Assembly (NCBI RefSeq): GCF_005502275.1
Contig: NZ_SWLZ01000001.1
Span: 62,001-126,000 of the forward strand
Length of the DNA stretch: 64,000 bases
Source: Robertmurraya siralis
Lineage (GTDB): Bacteria; Bacillota; Bacilli; Bacillales; Cytobacillaceae
Reading direction: 5' to 3'
How positions within the stretch are numbered: the stretch's first letter is position 1; each line of letters opens with the position of its first letter. The position numbers were made by a program, and so were the translations under genes. The notes beneath the pieces were generated by a model. It saw nothing but the letters and a program-made list of their open reading frames with translations. It did not search any database and was not told the origin of the DNA. Of the stretch, positions 33,817 to 46,793 are shown in pieces.

Positions 33817-34480
33817 AGGCAATCCGAGAATGGTAAAACGCTTTAATAAAGGTTTTATTATCTCACACTGGGTAAATGCAGGCTCATTTTTTATACTCTA
33901 TATTTCTGCCCTGCCAATGTACACTGAATTTTTCGATTGGCTTTACCCTGTGTTCGGTGGTCCAGCTGGCGCCCGTTTAGTGCACCGTATTGCAGCAGTG
34001 ACATTTATGCTGCCGCTCCCGATTTTAATTTTCTTTGACCGCCAAGGGTTAAGAAGGTGGAGCAAAAATATATTTTCATGGAAAAAACATGATATTCAGT
34101 TTTTAATCCAATTTCCTAAAGAATTTTTTGGTTTGAAGGCTAAGACGCCGAAGCAAGACTTTTTTAACGGGGGAGAAAAAATTAACTCTTGGTTAATGAT
34201 TGTGACAGCGATTATGCTAATTGGCTCTGGTATTGTAATGTGGTTCCCTCAATATTTCCCTCAAGGTTTTGTGTTGTGGGCATATCCAGTCCATAATGTC
34301 GGCTTAGGACTTTCAGCAGCTGTTGCTATTGCTCATATTTATATGTCTGTAAAGCTAGCAAAACCATCATTAAATGGAATTTTTAAAGGGGATGTGACAG
34401 AGAAGTATGCGGAGGAGCATCATGGCCGTTGGTATGATGAATTGAAGGAAGAAGATAAAGAAGAACGCAAGCTTGGATAG
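33806..34480 (+). CDS. fdhC: Formate dehydrogenase gamma subunit, cytochrome b556
   Basis: 224-residue membrane cytochrome of the FdnI/FdoI type. The hydrophobic helices are at about 17-40, 60-75, 125-145 and 160-180. His candidates for heme include those in FIISHWVNAGSF, RLVHRIAAV and AVAIAHIYM. The C-terminus is charged. It passes electrons to quinone. Overlaps the beta gene by 11 bp. It is the last gene of the FDH operon; a hairpin follows 16 nt after the stop. Confidence 0.9.
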   Translation: MSNRGNPRMVKRFNKGFIISHWVNAGSFFILYISALPMYTEFFDWLYPVFGGPAGARLVHRIAAVTFMLPLPILIFFDRQGLRRWSKNIFSWKKHDIQFLIQFPKEFFGLKAKTPKQDFFNGGEKINSWLMIVTAIMLIGSGIVMWFPQYFPQGFVLWAYPVHNVGLGLSAAVAIAHIYMSVKLAKPSLNGIFKGDVTEKYAEEHHGRWYDELKEEDKEERKLG

Positions 34481-34495
34481 GGAACTCAAAAAAGG

Positions 34496-34525
34496 GCTTG
34501 TGTGTCAATACACAAGCTCCTGATT
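34496..34525 (+). terminator. Terminator of the FDH operon
   Basis: GCTTGTGT (34496-34503) and ACACAAGC (34510-34517) form an 8-bp perfect stem with a 6-nt loop, then a weak T run (TGATTTTT). Confidence 0.7.
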
Positions 34526-34631
34526 TTTGGATAAGTGAATTAATTCTCTAGTTGAACAATCATCATTCATTGCTTATTTTTGTTTGAAATTGGCAGAGAA
34601 TAGTTTTTTGCGAAAGCATTAATACAAAATT

Positions 34632-35744
34632 TTATTCAAATTTTACTTGAATATTGACGATTTCAGAACGTGTCCCAATCCGAATAGGAGGCCCCCAGAA
34701 ACCAAAGCCGCTTGTGACGATCGAGTGCATCTGCTCCTTTTGCAAATGGCCCCAGTCATTTTCATACATCGCATTCGTAATTAGATTTCCGGGAAAGACC
34801 TGCCCTCCGTGTGTATGACCGGACACCATTAAATCAATGCCTTCCTGCTCGGCAATATCAAGCTCATATGGCTGATGATCAAGTAAAATGGTTGGTTTTG
34901 TAAGATCGACATCATTCATTAGGGCATTTAAAGAAAGCCTGTTGGTATCCGTTTTGTCTTTTCGACCGATAATGGTCAATTGATCTTCAATATTCACTGC
35001 ATCATCATATAGCACATGAATTCCACTGCCTTCCAACGCATCGATAAGCTCTTGCATCATGCCATCATGTTTGTCGTGATTACCGAGTGAAGCATAGACA
35101 CCATAAGGTGCTTCGAGTTTCCTTAAGATTTGATCAATCTTCTGATCAAGAAATGGCTGGATATCATCATCAAAAATGTCACCTGGTAGAAGGACTAAAT
35201 CTGGATGAAGTGCATTTATTTCTTTGACAAACCGCTCTGCGTGATCTTTTCCGGAGAGCAGACCGAAATGAGTATCAGCTGCCATTGCAATTGTCAGATT
35301 ATCAAGTGAGGAAGAACCTTTTTCGACTGTAATCTCATAGCTGTTAACAACAGGGCTGTACGCGTTAAAGCTGCCATATCCTAAAAAAGATATGAGTAGG
35401 CCAAGCGTAACATAACCAGCCCATTTTTGCGTTCTCTTCTTTGGTAATGGGGTGAATCGTAATAGGATAACCGTAATATGGGCAAGTGGAACTAAAAGTA
35501 TTAACATATACAAGCAAGCCATCCAATATGCGCCAACAATATTTACAAATGTGAGTCCAGACATGCGGCCGACAATAAATGAACTTGCTGTCAATCCAAC
35601 GATGATAATATAAAGCGCTTTAAAGCGCCGGCTTGATGATTCTGGTCGAATCCAACGATAGCCTACCCAACCGATATAGTAGACAATCGCGCCATACAAC
35701 AGCATGGCGATGAGCAAAATAAGAATGAACATATGTATTAGCAA
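34632..35744 (-). CDS. Membrane-anchored metallophosphoesterase
   Basis: 370 residues. Five or so N-terminal hydrophobic helices (about 5-130) precede a calcineurin-type phosphoesterase. Metal motifs are complete: AADTHFG, LPGDIFDDD, GNHDKHDG, and VSGHTHGGQVFPG. It resembles the YkuE/YaeI branch, but with a longer membrane part; the substrate is unknown. The minus-strand gene has its ATG at 35744 behind AAAGGAG. Downstream it faces the end of the FDH operon. Confidence 0.88.
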   Translation of the reverse strand: MLIHMFILILLIAMLLYGAIVYYIGWVGYRWIRPESSSRRFKALYIIIVGLTASSFIVGRMSGLTFVNIVGAYWMACLYMLILLVPLAHITVILLRFTPLPKKRTQKWAGYVTLGLLISFLGYGSFNAYSPVVNSYEITVEKGSSSLDNLTIAMAADTHFGLLSGKDHAERFVKEINALHPDLVLLPGDIFDDDIQPFLDQKIDQILRKLEAPYGVYASLGNHDKHDGMMQELIDALEGSGIHVLYDDAVNIEDQLTIIGRKDKTDTNRLSLNALMNDVDLTKPTILLDHQPYELDIAEQEGIDLMVSGHTHGGQVFPGNLITNAMYENDWGHLQKEQMHSIVTSGFGFWGPPIRIGTRSEIVNIQVKFE

Positions 35745-35897
35745 ACTCCTTTTTTAATTAGTATAACAAGACAATGGTAGTCAAGTATATTAATAGCTAT
35801 TCTTCATATTTTCTCTCGGCAAAGTTCTTTTTTTCTAATCAGGAAAGCAAACGTGACCCATTTTTATTGGACGAATTAAGAGCGATCTAAAATATAT

Positions 35898-35926
35898 TTG
35901 ACAAGAGTTTCATCATATATTAAAAT
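35898..35926 (+). promoter_or_regulatory. Sigma-A promoter of the bgl operon
   Basis: TTGACA (35898-35903), 17 nt and TAAAAT (35921-35926). A cre-like palindrome with core AAGCGCTT lies at 35938-35945, just downstream of the start point, where CcpA would repress; its match to the full cre consensus is only partial. Confidence 0.75.
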
Positions 35927-35967
35927 AATGACATAAGTAAGCGCTTCACTTATAATTTAATGATTAT

Positions 35968-36050
35968 CAGGGTGTTACTGAAGAAGGCATAACCTGAATT
36001 TGCAAACAAGCAAGGGAACATTTTTTCTTGCATGCAGATTCGGGTTTTTT
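35968..36050 (+). promoter_or_regulatory. LicT-type antiterminator (RAT) and terminator upstream of licT
   Basis: The RAT sequence starts at CAGGGTGTTACTG (35968-35980) and runs through AACCTGAATT. It overlaps the terminator whose arms are CCTGAATTTGCA (35993-36004) and TGCAGATTCGGG (36033-36044), followed by six T. When the antiterminator binds RAT the terminator cannot form. Confidence 0.85.
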
Positions 36051-36163
36051 ATTTTATTCTTGATTTGTGGTGGGAACATAAAAATAGGTTATTTTGTCCA
36101 AATTAAAAGGGTAAATTTTTTAGAATCAAGTGCAATGTTGAAATGAAAAGGGGGGATGGTGCT

Positions 36164-37006
36164 GTGATTCTTAAGAGAACACTGAACAATAATGTTGTAC
36201 TGGCCAAAAACGAAAACCACCAGGAAGTTGTTGTTTTCGGAAATGGGATAGCCTTTAATCGTAAGCCGGGAGATATTATTGATGAGTCGAAGATCAGCAA
36301 GGTGTTTACCCTTCAATCCCAGAACCTTTCATTGAAAATGGCAAATCTGCTAAAAGAAGTTCCGGTTGTGTACGCTGAGATTGCCGAAGAAATTATTAAG
36401 TATGCAAGGACAAAAATCAAAACGCCAATAGGTGACTATCTTTTCTTGGCTTTGACAGACCATATTTACTATGCTGTTTCACGATATAAGGATGGCCTAG
36501 ATATCCATAACGTATTGCTATGGGAAGCGAGGAAATTGTACAAGACAGAATTTGAGATTGGCCTGAAAGCACTCGAGATTATCAAGGCTAAAGTCGGTGT
36601 CGAATTCAGTGAGGATGAAGCGGGGTTTATCGCCTTTCATTTTGCCAATGCACAAATGGAAGGGGAGGAAGTCAACAGGACGGTGAAAATTACTCAATTC
36701 GTTCAAGATATTCTCGGAATTATAAAATACCACTTTGGAATTGAGTTCGATGAGGATTCCTGGAATTATGGAAGACTTGTCACCCATCTTAAATTTTTTG
36801 CACAACGAATACTTTCCGGTGATACCGGACATCAGGATGATGACTATTTATACGAGCAAGTTCAGCATAAGTATAAAAAAGCTTTTGAATGTATCAAGAA
36901 GATTGAAAAATATGTGGCAAATGGTTATGGGGTTTCTCTTTCAAAAGCAGAAATGGTCTATCTAGTCCTTCATATAAACCGTGTAACGAGCCGAAACGAA
37001 GGATAA
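36164..37006 (+). CDS. licT: BglG/LicT-family transcriptional antiterminator
   Basis: 280 residues: an RNA-binding CAT domain (1-55: NNNVVLAKN and FNRKPGDIIDESKISKVFTL) followed by two PRD domains (about 65-165 and 170-278) with conserved His targets in LTDHIYYAV, AFHFANA, FFAQR and LHINR regions. It binds RAT RNA and is activated by HPr and inhibited by the PTS EII phosphorylation. The start is GTG 36164 (GGGGGG 9 nt upstream); ATG 36143 would include that site. It controls bglP and its own gene through the two RAT sites. Confidence 0.92.
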   Translation: MILKRTLNNNVVLAKNENHQEVVVFGNGIAFNRKPGDIIDESKISKVFTLQSQNLSLKMANLLKEVPVVYAEIAEEIIKYARTKIKTPIGDYLFLALTDHIYYAVSRYKDGLDIHNVLLWEARKLYKTEFEIGLKALEIIKAKVGVEFSEDEAGFIAFHFANAQMEGEEVNRTVKITQFVQDILGIIKYHFGIEFDEDSWNYGRLVTHLKFFAQRILSGDTGHQDDDYLYEQVQHKYKKAFECIKKIEKYVANGYGVSLSKAEMVYLVLHINRVTSRNEG

Positions 37007-37028
37007 CGATACAAACAACTTAATTATT

Positions 37029-39034
<2,006 letters not shown>

Positions 39035-39086
39035 GCAATGAGGACCGCTGTGTAAATTCAGCGCAGCGGTTCTTAGTGAAAACTAA

Positions 39087-40520
<1,434 letters not shown>

Positions 40521-40576
40521 CCTCATTTTTTGCCACACAAGAACCGAAAATCAAGATTATTGAAGGAGGGTTTATC

Positions 40577-42013
40577 TTGGAACATAAAAATAAGGCTGAT
40601 TTTCCACCTCATTTTTTATGGGGAGCGGCTTCTGCTGCTTATCAAGTTGAAGGTGCATGGAATGTAGATGGTAAAGGTCCATCTGTTTGGGATATTTTTG
40701 TTCGAGAGGAAGGGAGAACGTATAAAGGCTCTAATGGAGATGTGGCTGTTGATCATTATCACCGTTTTAAAGAAGATGTAAAGCTGATGGCTGAACAGGG
40801 TCTTAAAGCTTACAGGTTCTCGGTCGCATGGAGCCGTATTATTCCTGATGGTAATGGAGAGGTCAATGAACAGGGTTTGCAGTTTTATGATGATTTAATT
40901 AACGAGCTTCTGAAATATGATATTGAGCCCATTCTAACTCTGTATCATTGGGATCTGCCACAAGCACTTCTTGAAGAGTATGGTGGCTGGGAATCAAGAA
41001 AGATTATTGAGGATTTCAATCGATATGCGGTCATTCTCTACAAGCGCTACGGTGACCGAGTGAAATACTGGGTATCGCTTAATGAGCAAAATTATTTTGT
41101 AGGTTATAGTTATGACTCGGGGCTTCATCCACCTGGGATTCGTGATAAAAAGAGAATGTATGAAGCAAACCATATTGCAAACTTAGCCAACGCTACCGTC
41201 ATTCATTCGTTTAGAAAATATGTTCCAGATGGCAAAATTGGACCAAGTTTTGCGTATAGACCGTACTATCCAATCAATTCAAACCCGGAAAATATTATGG
41301 CGTTTGAAAACGCAGAGGATCTCCTTAATTATTTTTGGATGGATGTTTACGCTTGGGGAACATATCCGACTGCCGCTTGGAAATACCTAGAGGAGAATGG
41401 CCTTACTCCGACAGTTGAAGAAGGAGATTTCAAATTATTGAGTTCAGCAAAGCCTGATTTTATGGGAGTAAACTACTACCGTACGACTGCTGTCGAGAAG
41501 AATCCATTGGTAGGCGGAGTCGGTGCGGGCGTGAAAAATACAACCGGCAAAAAGGGCTCTACGAAGCATTCTGGAGTACCTGGTATGTACAAAACGACTG
41601 ACAATCCTTTCGTTGAAACCACGAATTGGGATTGGGAGATTGATCCAATGGGAATTCGTATTGCTCTTAGACGTATCGAAGCACGCTATCATCTTCCAGT
41701 ATTAATTACAGAAAATGGACTTGGTGAATTTGATACGGTTGAAGAAGGTGATGTCATCAATGATGATTACCGCATTAAATTTTTGGAATCCCACGTATCG
41801 GCCATTCAGGATGCAATATCGGACGGAGTGAATGTAATAGGGTATTGTGCTTGGTCGTTCACCGATCTGTTAAGCTGGTTGAATGGTTATCAAAAACGCT
41901 ACGGCTTTGTTTATGTCAATCGCAATGAAGTGGATGAAAAAGATTTGCGCCGAATTAAAAAGAAAAGTTTCTACTGGTACCAAGATGTGATTAAAAGGAA
42001 TGGCTTGACGTAA
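40577..42013 (+). CDS. GH1 6-phospho-beta-glucosidase
   Basis: 478-residue GH1 enzyme, distinct from its two neighbours. The acid/base Glu is in SLNEQN near residue 173, the nucleophile in ITENGLGEFD near 380. The C-terminal end SFTDLLSWLNGYQKRYGFVYVN differs from the BglA-type tail. The enzyme starts at TTG 40577 behind GAAGGAGGG. It may act on other aryl or oligosaccharide 6-phosphates; substrate preference cannot be read. Confidence 0.9.
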   Translation: MEHKNKADFPPHFLWGAASAAYQVEGAWNVDGKGPSVWDIFVREEGRTYKGSNGDVAVDHYHRFKEDVKLMAEQGLKAYRFSVAWSRIIPDGNGEVNEQGLQFYDDLINELLKYDIEPILTLYHWDLPQALLEEYGGWESRKIIEDFNRYAVILYKRYGDRVKYWVSLNEQNYFVGYSYDSGLHPPGIRDKKRMYEANHIANLANATVIHSFRKYVPDGKIGPSFAYRPYYPINSNPENIMAFENAEDLLNYFWMDVYAWGTYPTAAWKYLEENGLTPTVEEGDFKLLSSAKPDFMGVNYYRTTAVEKNPLVGGVGAGVKNTTGKKGSTKHSGVPGMYKTTDNPFVETTNWDWEIDPMGIRIALRRIEARYHLPVLITENGLGEFDTVEEGDVINDDYRIKFLESHVSAIQDAISDGVNVIGYCAWSFTDLLSWLNGYQKRYGFVYVNRNEVDEKDLRRIKKKSFYWYQDVIKRNGLT

Positions 42014-42130
42014 AGGAAGAGTGCCTGTTTGTAACGGAGTCAATTCGTCAGGAATTAAAAACGAACGTTAATAAGTAAATTCGTTTAAATGAATGAACAG
42101 TTGTAGATGATGAAATCGATTCAAATGTGA

Positions 42131-43630
<1,500 letters not shown>

Positions 43631-43655
43631 AGGTTTATAGGAGGATGAGTAAACA

Positions 43656-43928
43656 TTGATAGAAAAAAATTATACGATCGTTGATGATGCAGGTATTCAT
43701 GCGAGACCGGCGACATTATTAGTGAATAGTACTTCACCGTTTAAGTCGGAAGTAACTCTTGAATATAACGGTAAACAGGTGAATATGAAGTCCATTATGG
43801 GTGTTATGTCGCTCGGAATCCCAAAAGGGGCGAATGTCAAAGTAATGGCAAAAGGTGAAGATGAAAAAGAGGCAATGGCACGTATTGACGAAGTCATTAC
43901 TAAGGAAGGCCTTGCCGCTGGAAAATAA
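43656..43928 (+). CDS. HPr-family phosphocarrier protein
   Basis: 90-residue HPr with the active His15 (AGIHARPA) and the regulatory Ser46 ([10 protein letters not shown]), so it can serve both the PTS and HPr kinase control. The start is TTG 43656 with AGGAGG (43639-43644). It is last in the bgl operon. It is probably a second HPr besides the general ptsH, which is not in this window. A dedicated HPr would fit operons with their own phospho-transfer. Confidence 0.88.
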   Translation: MIEKNYTIVDDAGIHARPATLLVNSTSPFKSEVTLEYNGKQVNMKSIMGVMSLGIPKGANVKVMAKGEDEKEAMARIDEVITKEGLAAGK

Positions 43929-43962
43929 GAACTAGCTAGATAGAAATGCGAATGCTGATTTT

Positions 43963-44017
43963 AAGGACCCGTTACTTGAAAGGAATTTTATCAAGTAACC
44001 GGTCTTTTCTTTTTTTA
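43963..44017 (+). terminator. Terminator of the bgl operon
   Basis: AAGGACCCGTTACTTGA and TCAAGTAACCGGTCTT form a long stem with one mismatch, followed by TTCTTTTTTT. Confidence 0.88.
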
Positions 44018-44278
44018 TGACACGGTGTTTCCTGTCAATTTATTTTTCCTTTTATTTCAAACAAAAGTACTTTCGTAACGGAATTTTGACGTGAAAAGAG
44101 ATTTGTCCCCTTCACAAAATCGGTCAATCCGTGTATCTTTTTTATAATTACGTTATGTTAAGCAATGTTGTGGCCGATTTTTGCCTCATTTTGTGTGAAG
44201 CCTTGTTTTCACACACCATGCAAAAAGTTCCTCTGATTCTATGATAAGAGAAAATTAGCACCGACATTAAACAAAGCC
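44018..44278. other. Non-coding stretch with dispersed hairpin copy
   Basis: The region 44175-44216 resembles the left part of the hairpin at 19241-19290 over about 40 bp and folds GTGTGAA with TTCACAC. I see no gene. Confidence 0.4.
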
Positions 44279-44300
44279 TATAATTATAAACCGATTCGGT
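44255..44300 (+). promoter_or_regulatory. Promoter and palindromic operator of the TetR-hydrolase pair
   Basis: TTAGCA (44255-44260), 18 nt and TATAAT (44279-44284), then the palindrome ACCGATTCGGT (44290-44300), right downstream of the -10. It would suit autoregulation by the TetR protein. Confidence 0.5.
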
Positions 44301-44315
44301 CAAAAGAGGTTGGAA

Positions 44316-44927
44316 ATGAATAAACGTTTTTTAACATTACCTGAATTAAAGCAACAGAAAATACTTAACGCAGGTTTTAAAGTATTTTCAAGTCATACTT
44401 ACAAAAAAGCATCCATGCAACTGATTGCAGATGATGCTGGAATATCTAAATCTTTATTGTTCCACTATTTTCGTAACAAGCAAACATTATATGAATTTTT
44501 GTTTCAATCAGCTATGGAAATAATTCAAGGGGAAAAAAGAATCAAAATAGATAGAGGACAAGATTTTTTTGAACTAATAGAAAATGAAGTTAATCAACGT
44601 GTAAAATTAGTTGAGACGTTCCCGTTTCAATACAAATTTATTATGAGGGTATACGATGAAAATAATTTAATTAATAATGAAGAAATCAATCGGATTATAT
44701 TGGAAGATATAAGTAGAAGAAAAACCGAAGTATTAAATCTTGTTGATAAATCTAAATTTAAATTTGAAGAGGACTTAGGGATACTCTATGATATCCTCCT
44801 AGATTTATCAAATGGATTTTATGTTAGAGTCTTTGATCAGGGTGAAACGAAGAAAGAAGTGGTATTAGAGGAGTTTCGTTTGTATTTAACAAGTTTAAAA
44901 CGAAATTATTATCTGGAGGGCTGTTAA
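44316..44927 (+). CDS. TetR/AcrR-family regulator
   Basis: 203 residues. The HTH reads MQLIADDAGISKSLLFHYFRNKQ (start at ATG 44316, AGAGG upstream), the TetR fold. The C-terminal helices are rich in Glu, Lys and aromatic residues. It is a one-base overlap (TAATG) with the hydrolase gene and likely regulates the pair through the palindrome at 44290. The ligand is unknown. Confidence 0.9.
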   Translation: MNKRFLTLPELKQQKILNAGFKVFSSHTYKKASMQLIADDAGISKSLLFHYFRNKQTLYEFLFQSAMEIIQGEKRIKIDRGQDFFELIENEVNQRVKLVETFPFQYKFIMRVYDENNLINNEEINRIILEDISRRKTEVLNLVDKSKFKFEEDLGILYDILLDLSNGFYVRVFDQGETKKEVVLEEFRLYLTSLKRNYYLEGC

Positions 44928-45727
44928 TGAGGGAAAGAAGAATACAATCATCAAGGGGAGTCGTCTATTATTGGAAGAACGAAATGGTGGCATCAAATAA
45001 ATTTGCGATTGTATTCTGTCACGGATTAACCGCCGATCATACCCTTTTTGATAAGCAAGTCGATCATCTTAAACCTGAATATCCGTTAATTACTTGGGAT
45101 TATCCTTTACATGGAAAGTCGAGACCGTATGCAAATTTCAGCTTCAAGAACGTAAACGAAGAGTTATTAGCTATCCTTGAACAGGAGAGGATTGAAAAAA
45201 TAGTTCTGGTAGGGCAGTCGGCAGGGGGGTATATCGCTCAGTCCTTTATTCAAGAGCATGGAGAGAGAGTGATCGGGTTTTTAGGAATCGGTACAACCCC
45301 TTTTGGTAAACATTACTATAAGAGTTCAGAACTTTTTTTTCTAAAACATTATTCGACCATTGCACGTTTATATCCCTATCGTTACTACTGTAAAGCTGTT
45401 GCGAAAAGTATTACTGTATCTGATGAAGCGAGAGAAAGTATGTACCGGTCATTAGTAAAATTGGGTAAGGAAGGCATGCTAAAAGCTAGTAGTGCAGTAT
45501 ATGGAGAGTTTCTTAAGATAGAAGACGAAGTAAAATTTAATTGTCCTGTTTTGATTACTTATGGAGAATATGATCATACAGGGTATGTTCAAGAATACTG
45601 CAATCGATGGACTGAAAAAACAGGATATCCGTTGAAAATAATTTCGAATGCCTCTCATAATGCAAATTATGACAACTATGAGGAGTTTAATCACTTACTT
45701 ATTCAGTTTGTCCAGTCCATTGAATGA
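44927..45727 (+). CDS. Alpha/beta hydrolase
   Basis: 266-residue hydrolase. The nucleophile elbow is VGQSAGGYIAQ (GQSAG, residue 100 or so), with HG in FCHGLTADH, and a late SNASHNANYD supplies the His. A cap region lies between. It is of the BioH/MhpC/haloperoxidase-like family; substrate unknown. Coupled by one base to the TetR gene. Confidence 0.88.
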   Translation: MRERRIQSSRGVVYYWKNEMVASNKFAIVFCHGLTADHTLFDKQVDHLKPEYPLITWDYPLHGKSRPYANFSFKNVNEELLAILEQERIEKIVLVGQSAGGYIAQSFIQEHGERVIGFLGIGTTPFGKHYYKSSELFFLKHYSTIARLYPYRYYCKAVAKSITVSDEARESMYRSLVKLGKEGMLKASSAVYGEFLKIEDEVKFNCPVLITYGEYDHTGYVQEYCNRWTEKTGYPLKIISNASHNANYDNYEEFNHLLIQFVQSIE

Positions 45728-45954
45728 ACTTCACAACTGCAAATTAAATAGACGAGCAGCTATTTGATGTCCGCTTTAAAAAATTATTCAGCTTGAAATG
45801 TGTAAATAATGAAAAAGTGGAGAGGCGAAAAGCTTGTAGGTCGTATAGAAAAAGGGTTTTAAGGATAGTTCCATTTCAAATGCTTAAGCAATCACAAGTC
45901 TCTTATTCAATCATGATCGTCTGCACAGGAAAATGGCGATTGAAAATTATTAGG
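45728..45954. other. Non-coding stretch
   Basis: About 230 bp between the hydrolase and the aroM terminator, with no gene I can support. Confidence 0.35.
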
Positions 45955-46007
45955 TAAAAAAATAAAACTGCACTCTATATGTTAGGCTAACATTTGGAAT
46001 GCAGTTT
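45955..46007 (-). terminator. Terminator of aroM
   Basis: AAACTGCA (45965-45972) and TGCAGTTT (46000-46007) with an inner ATGTTA/TAACAT stem; on the minus strand T residues follow. Confidence 0.75.
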
Positions 46008-46060
46008 ATGAATATCGGTATATTTAAATTGTCATTCTCATGATGTAGCATAGCTTATCG

Positions 46061-46735
46061 TTAAAACAATTCTCCGGCATTCTTAAATACGATATTTCGT
46101 GATAATAGTATATTTTTAGTTGAATGTTCTCTAACTATTGCTTTCATTTTCTGTGTATAACCGATACAATCAAGTACAATCGTCTGGATGGAAGATTGTT
46201 CGAGATATTTTGTTGCGCGAATAAGTGATTGTTCGTCGAATTGGTAGGGAGAGCTGGCGACCGTTATTGTTTTGAAGCCTGCAGTATGCCATTTTTTCTG
46301 AATAGAGTCAGCTTGTTCAGGTAAAGGAATGATGACACCTATTTGCTCTTTCTTTCTAAAAATACCTTGAGTTGCATGGTTTAATAAATAATCTGGATAG
46401 ATGATTGGAATTTTCGAGTCAAAAGGAGGAAACTCACCTGTGCATGCGACAATAATCAATTGGATTTGATTCTGATTAAAATCATCAATGATTCGTTGAA
46501 TAATCGGAATTACTTTCTCTTTTGCCATTGTGGCTGATGTTCCATCTTTAAGTCTTGACACAAGTGTTGTTTGACCGGATTCTGGTTTTATTTTTTGTAA
46601 TTTTTCCTGATTAAAATCATCGAGAACCCCCCGTTGAATAAATTCAACATTTGTTGGAAAGAATCTTTCTATCTCAGGTAATAGATCAGTTCGTGGAGCT
46701 TGGCCAATGGTAATCACACCGATTTGTTTTTTCAC
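46061..46735 (-). CDS. aroM: AroM family protein
   Basis: 224-residue protein of the AroM family: the N-terminal IGVITIGQAPRTDL, VACTGEFP with Cys, IIPLPEQ and VLDCIGYTQKMK give a PLP-independent racemase-like fold (Asp/Glu racemase or hydantoin racemase type). AroM of E. coli has about the same length and no known role. Here it is next to a peptide transporter and DUF1177, so it may racemise an amino acid or a hydantoin from the peptide. Located after oppA on the minus strand, with a hairpin between them. Confidence 0.85.
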   Translation of the reverse strand: MKKQIGVITIGQAPRTDLLPEIERFFPTNVEFIQRGVLDDFNQEKLQKIKPESGQTTLVSRLKDGTSATMAKEKVIPIIQRIIDDFNQNQIQLIIVACTGEFPPFDSKIPIIYPDYLLNHATQGIFRKKEQIGVIIPLPEQADSIQKKWHTAGFKTITVASSPYQFDEQSLIRATKYLEQSSIQTIVLDCIGYTQKMKAIVREHSTKNILLSRNIVFKNAGELF

Positions 46736-46758
46736 ATTTATTCCTCTCCTTTAATTAA

Positions 46759-46787
46759 AGAGAAGCAGGAGTCACTCCTGCTTCTCT
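46759..46787 (-). terminator. Attenuator-type hairpin between oppA and aroM
   Basis: AGAGAAGCAGGAGT and ACTCCTGCTTCTCT are perfect 14-nt complements around one base. Minus strand after it reads TTTAATTAAAGG. It would reduce aroM relative to oppA. Confidence 0.6.
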
Positions 46788-46793
46788 CTGTTG

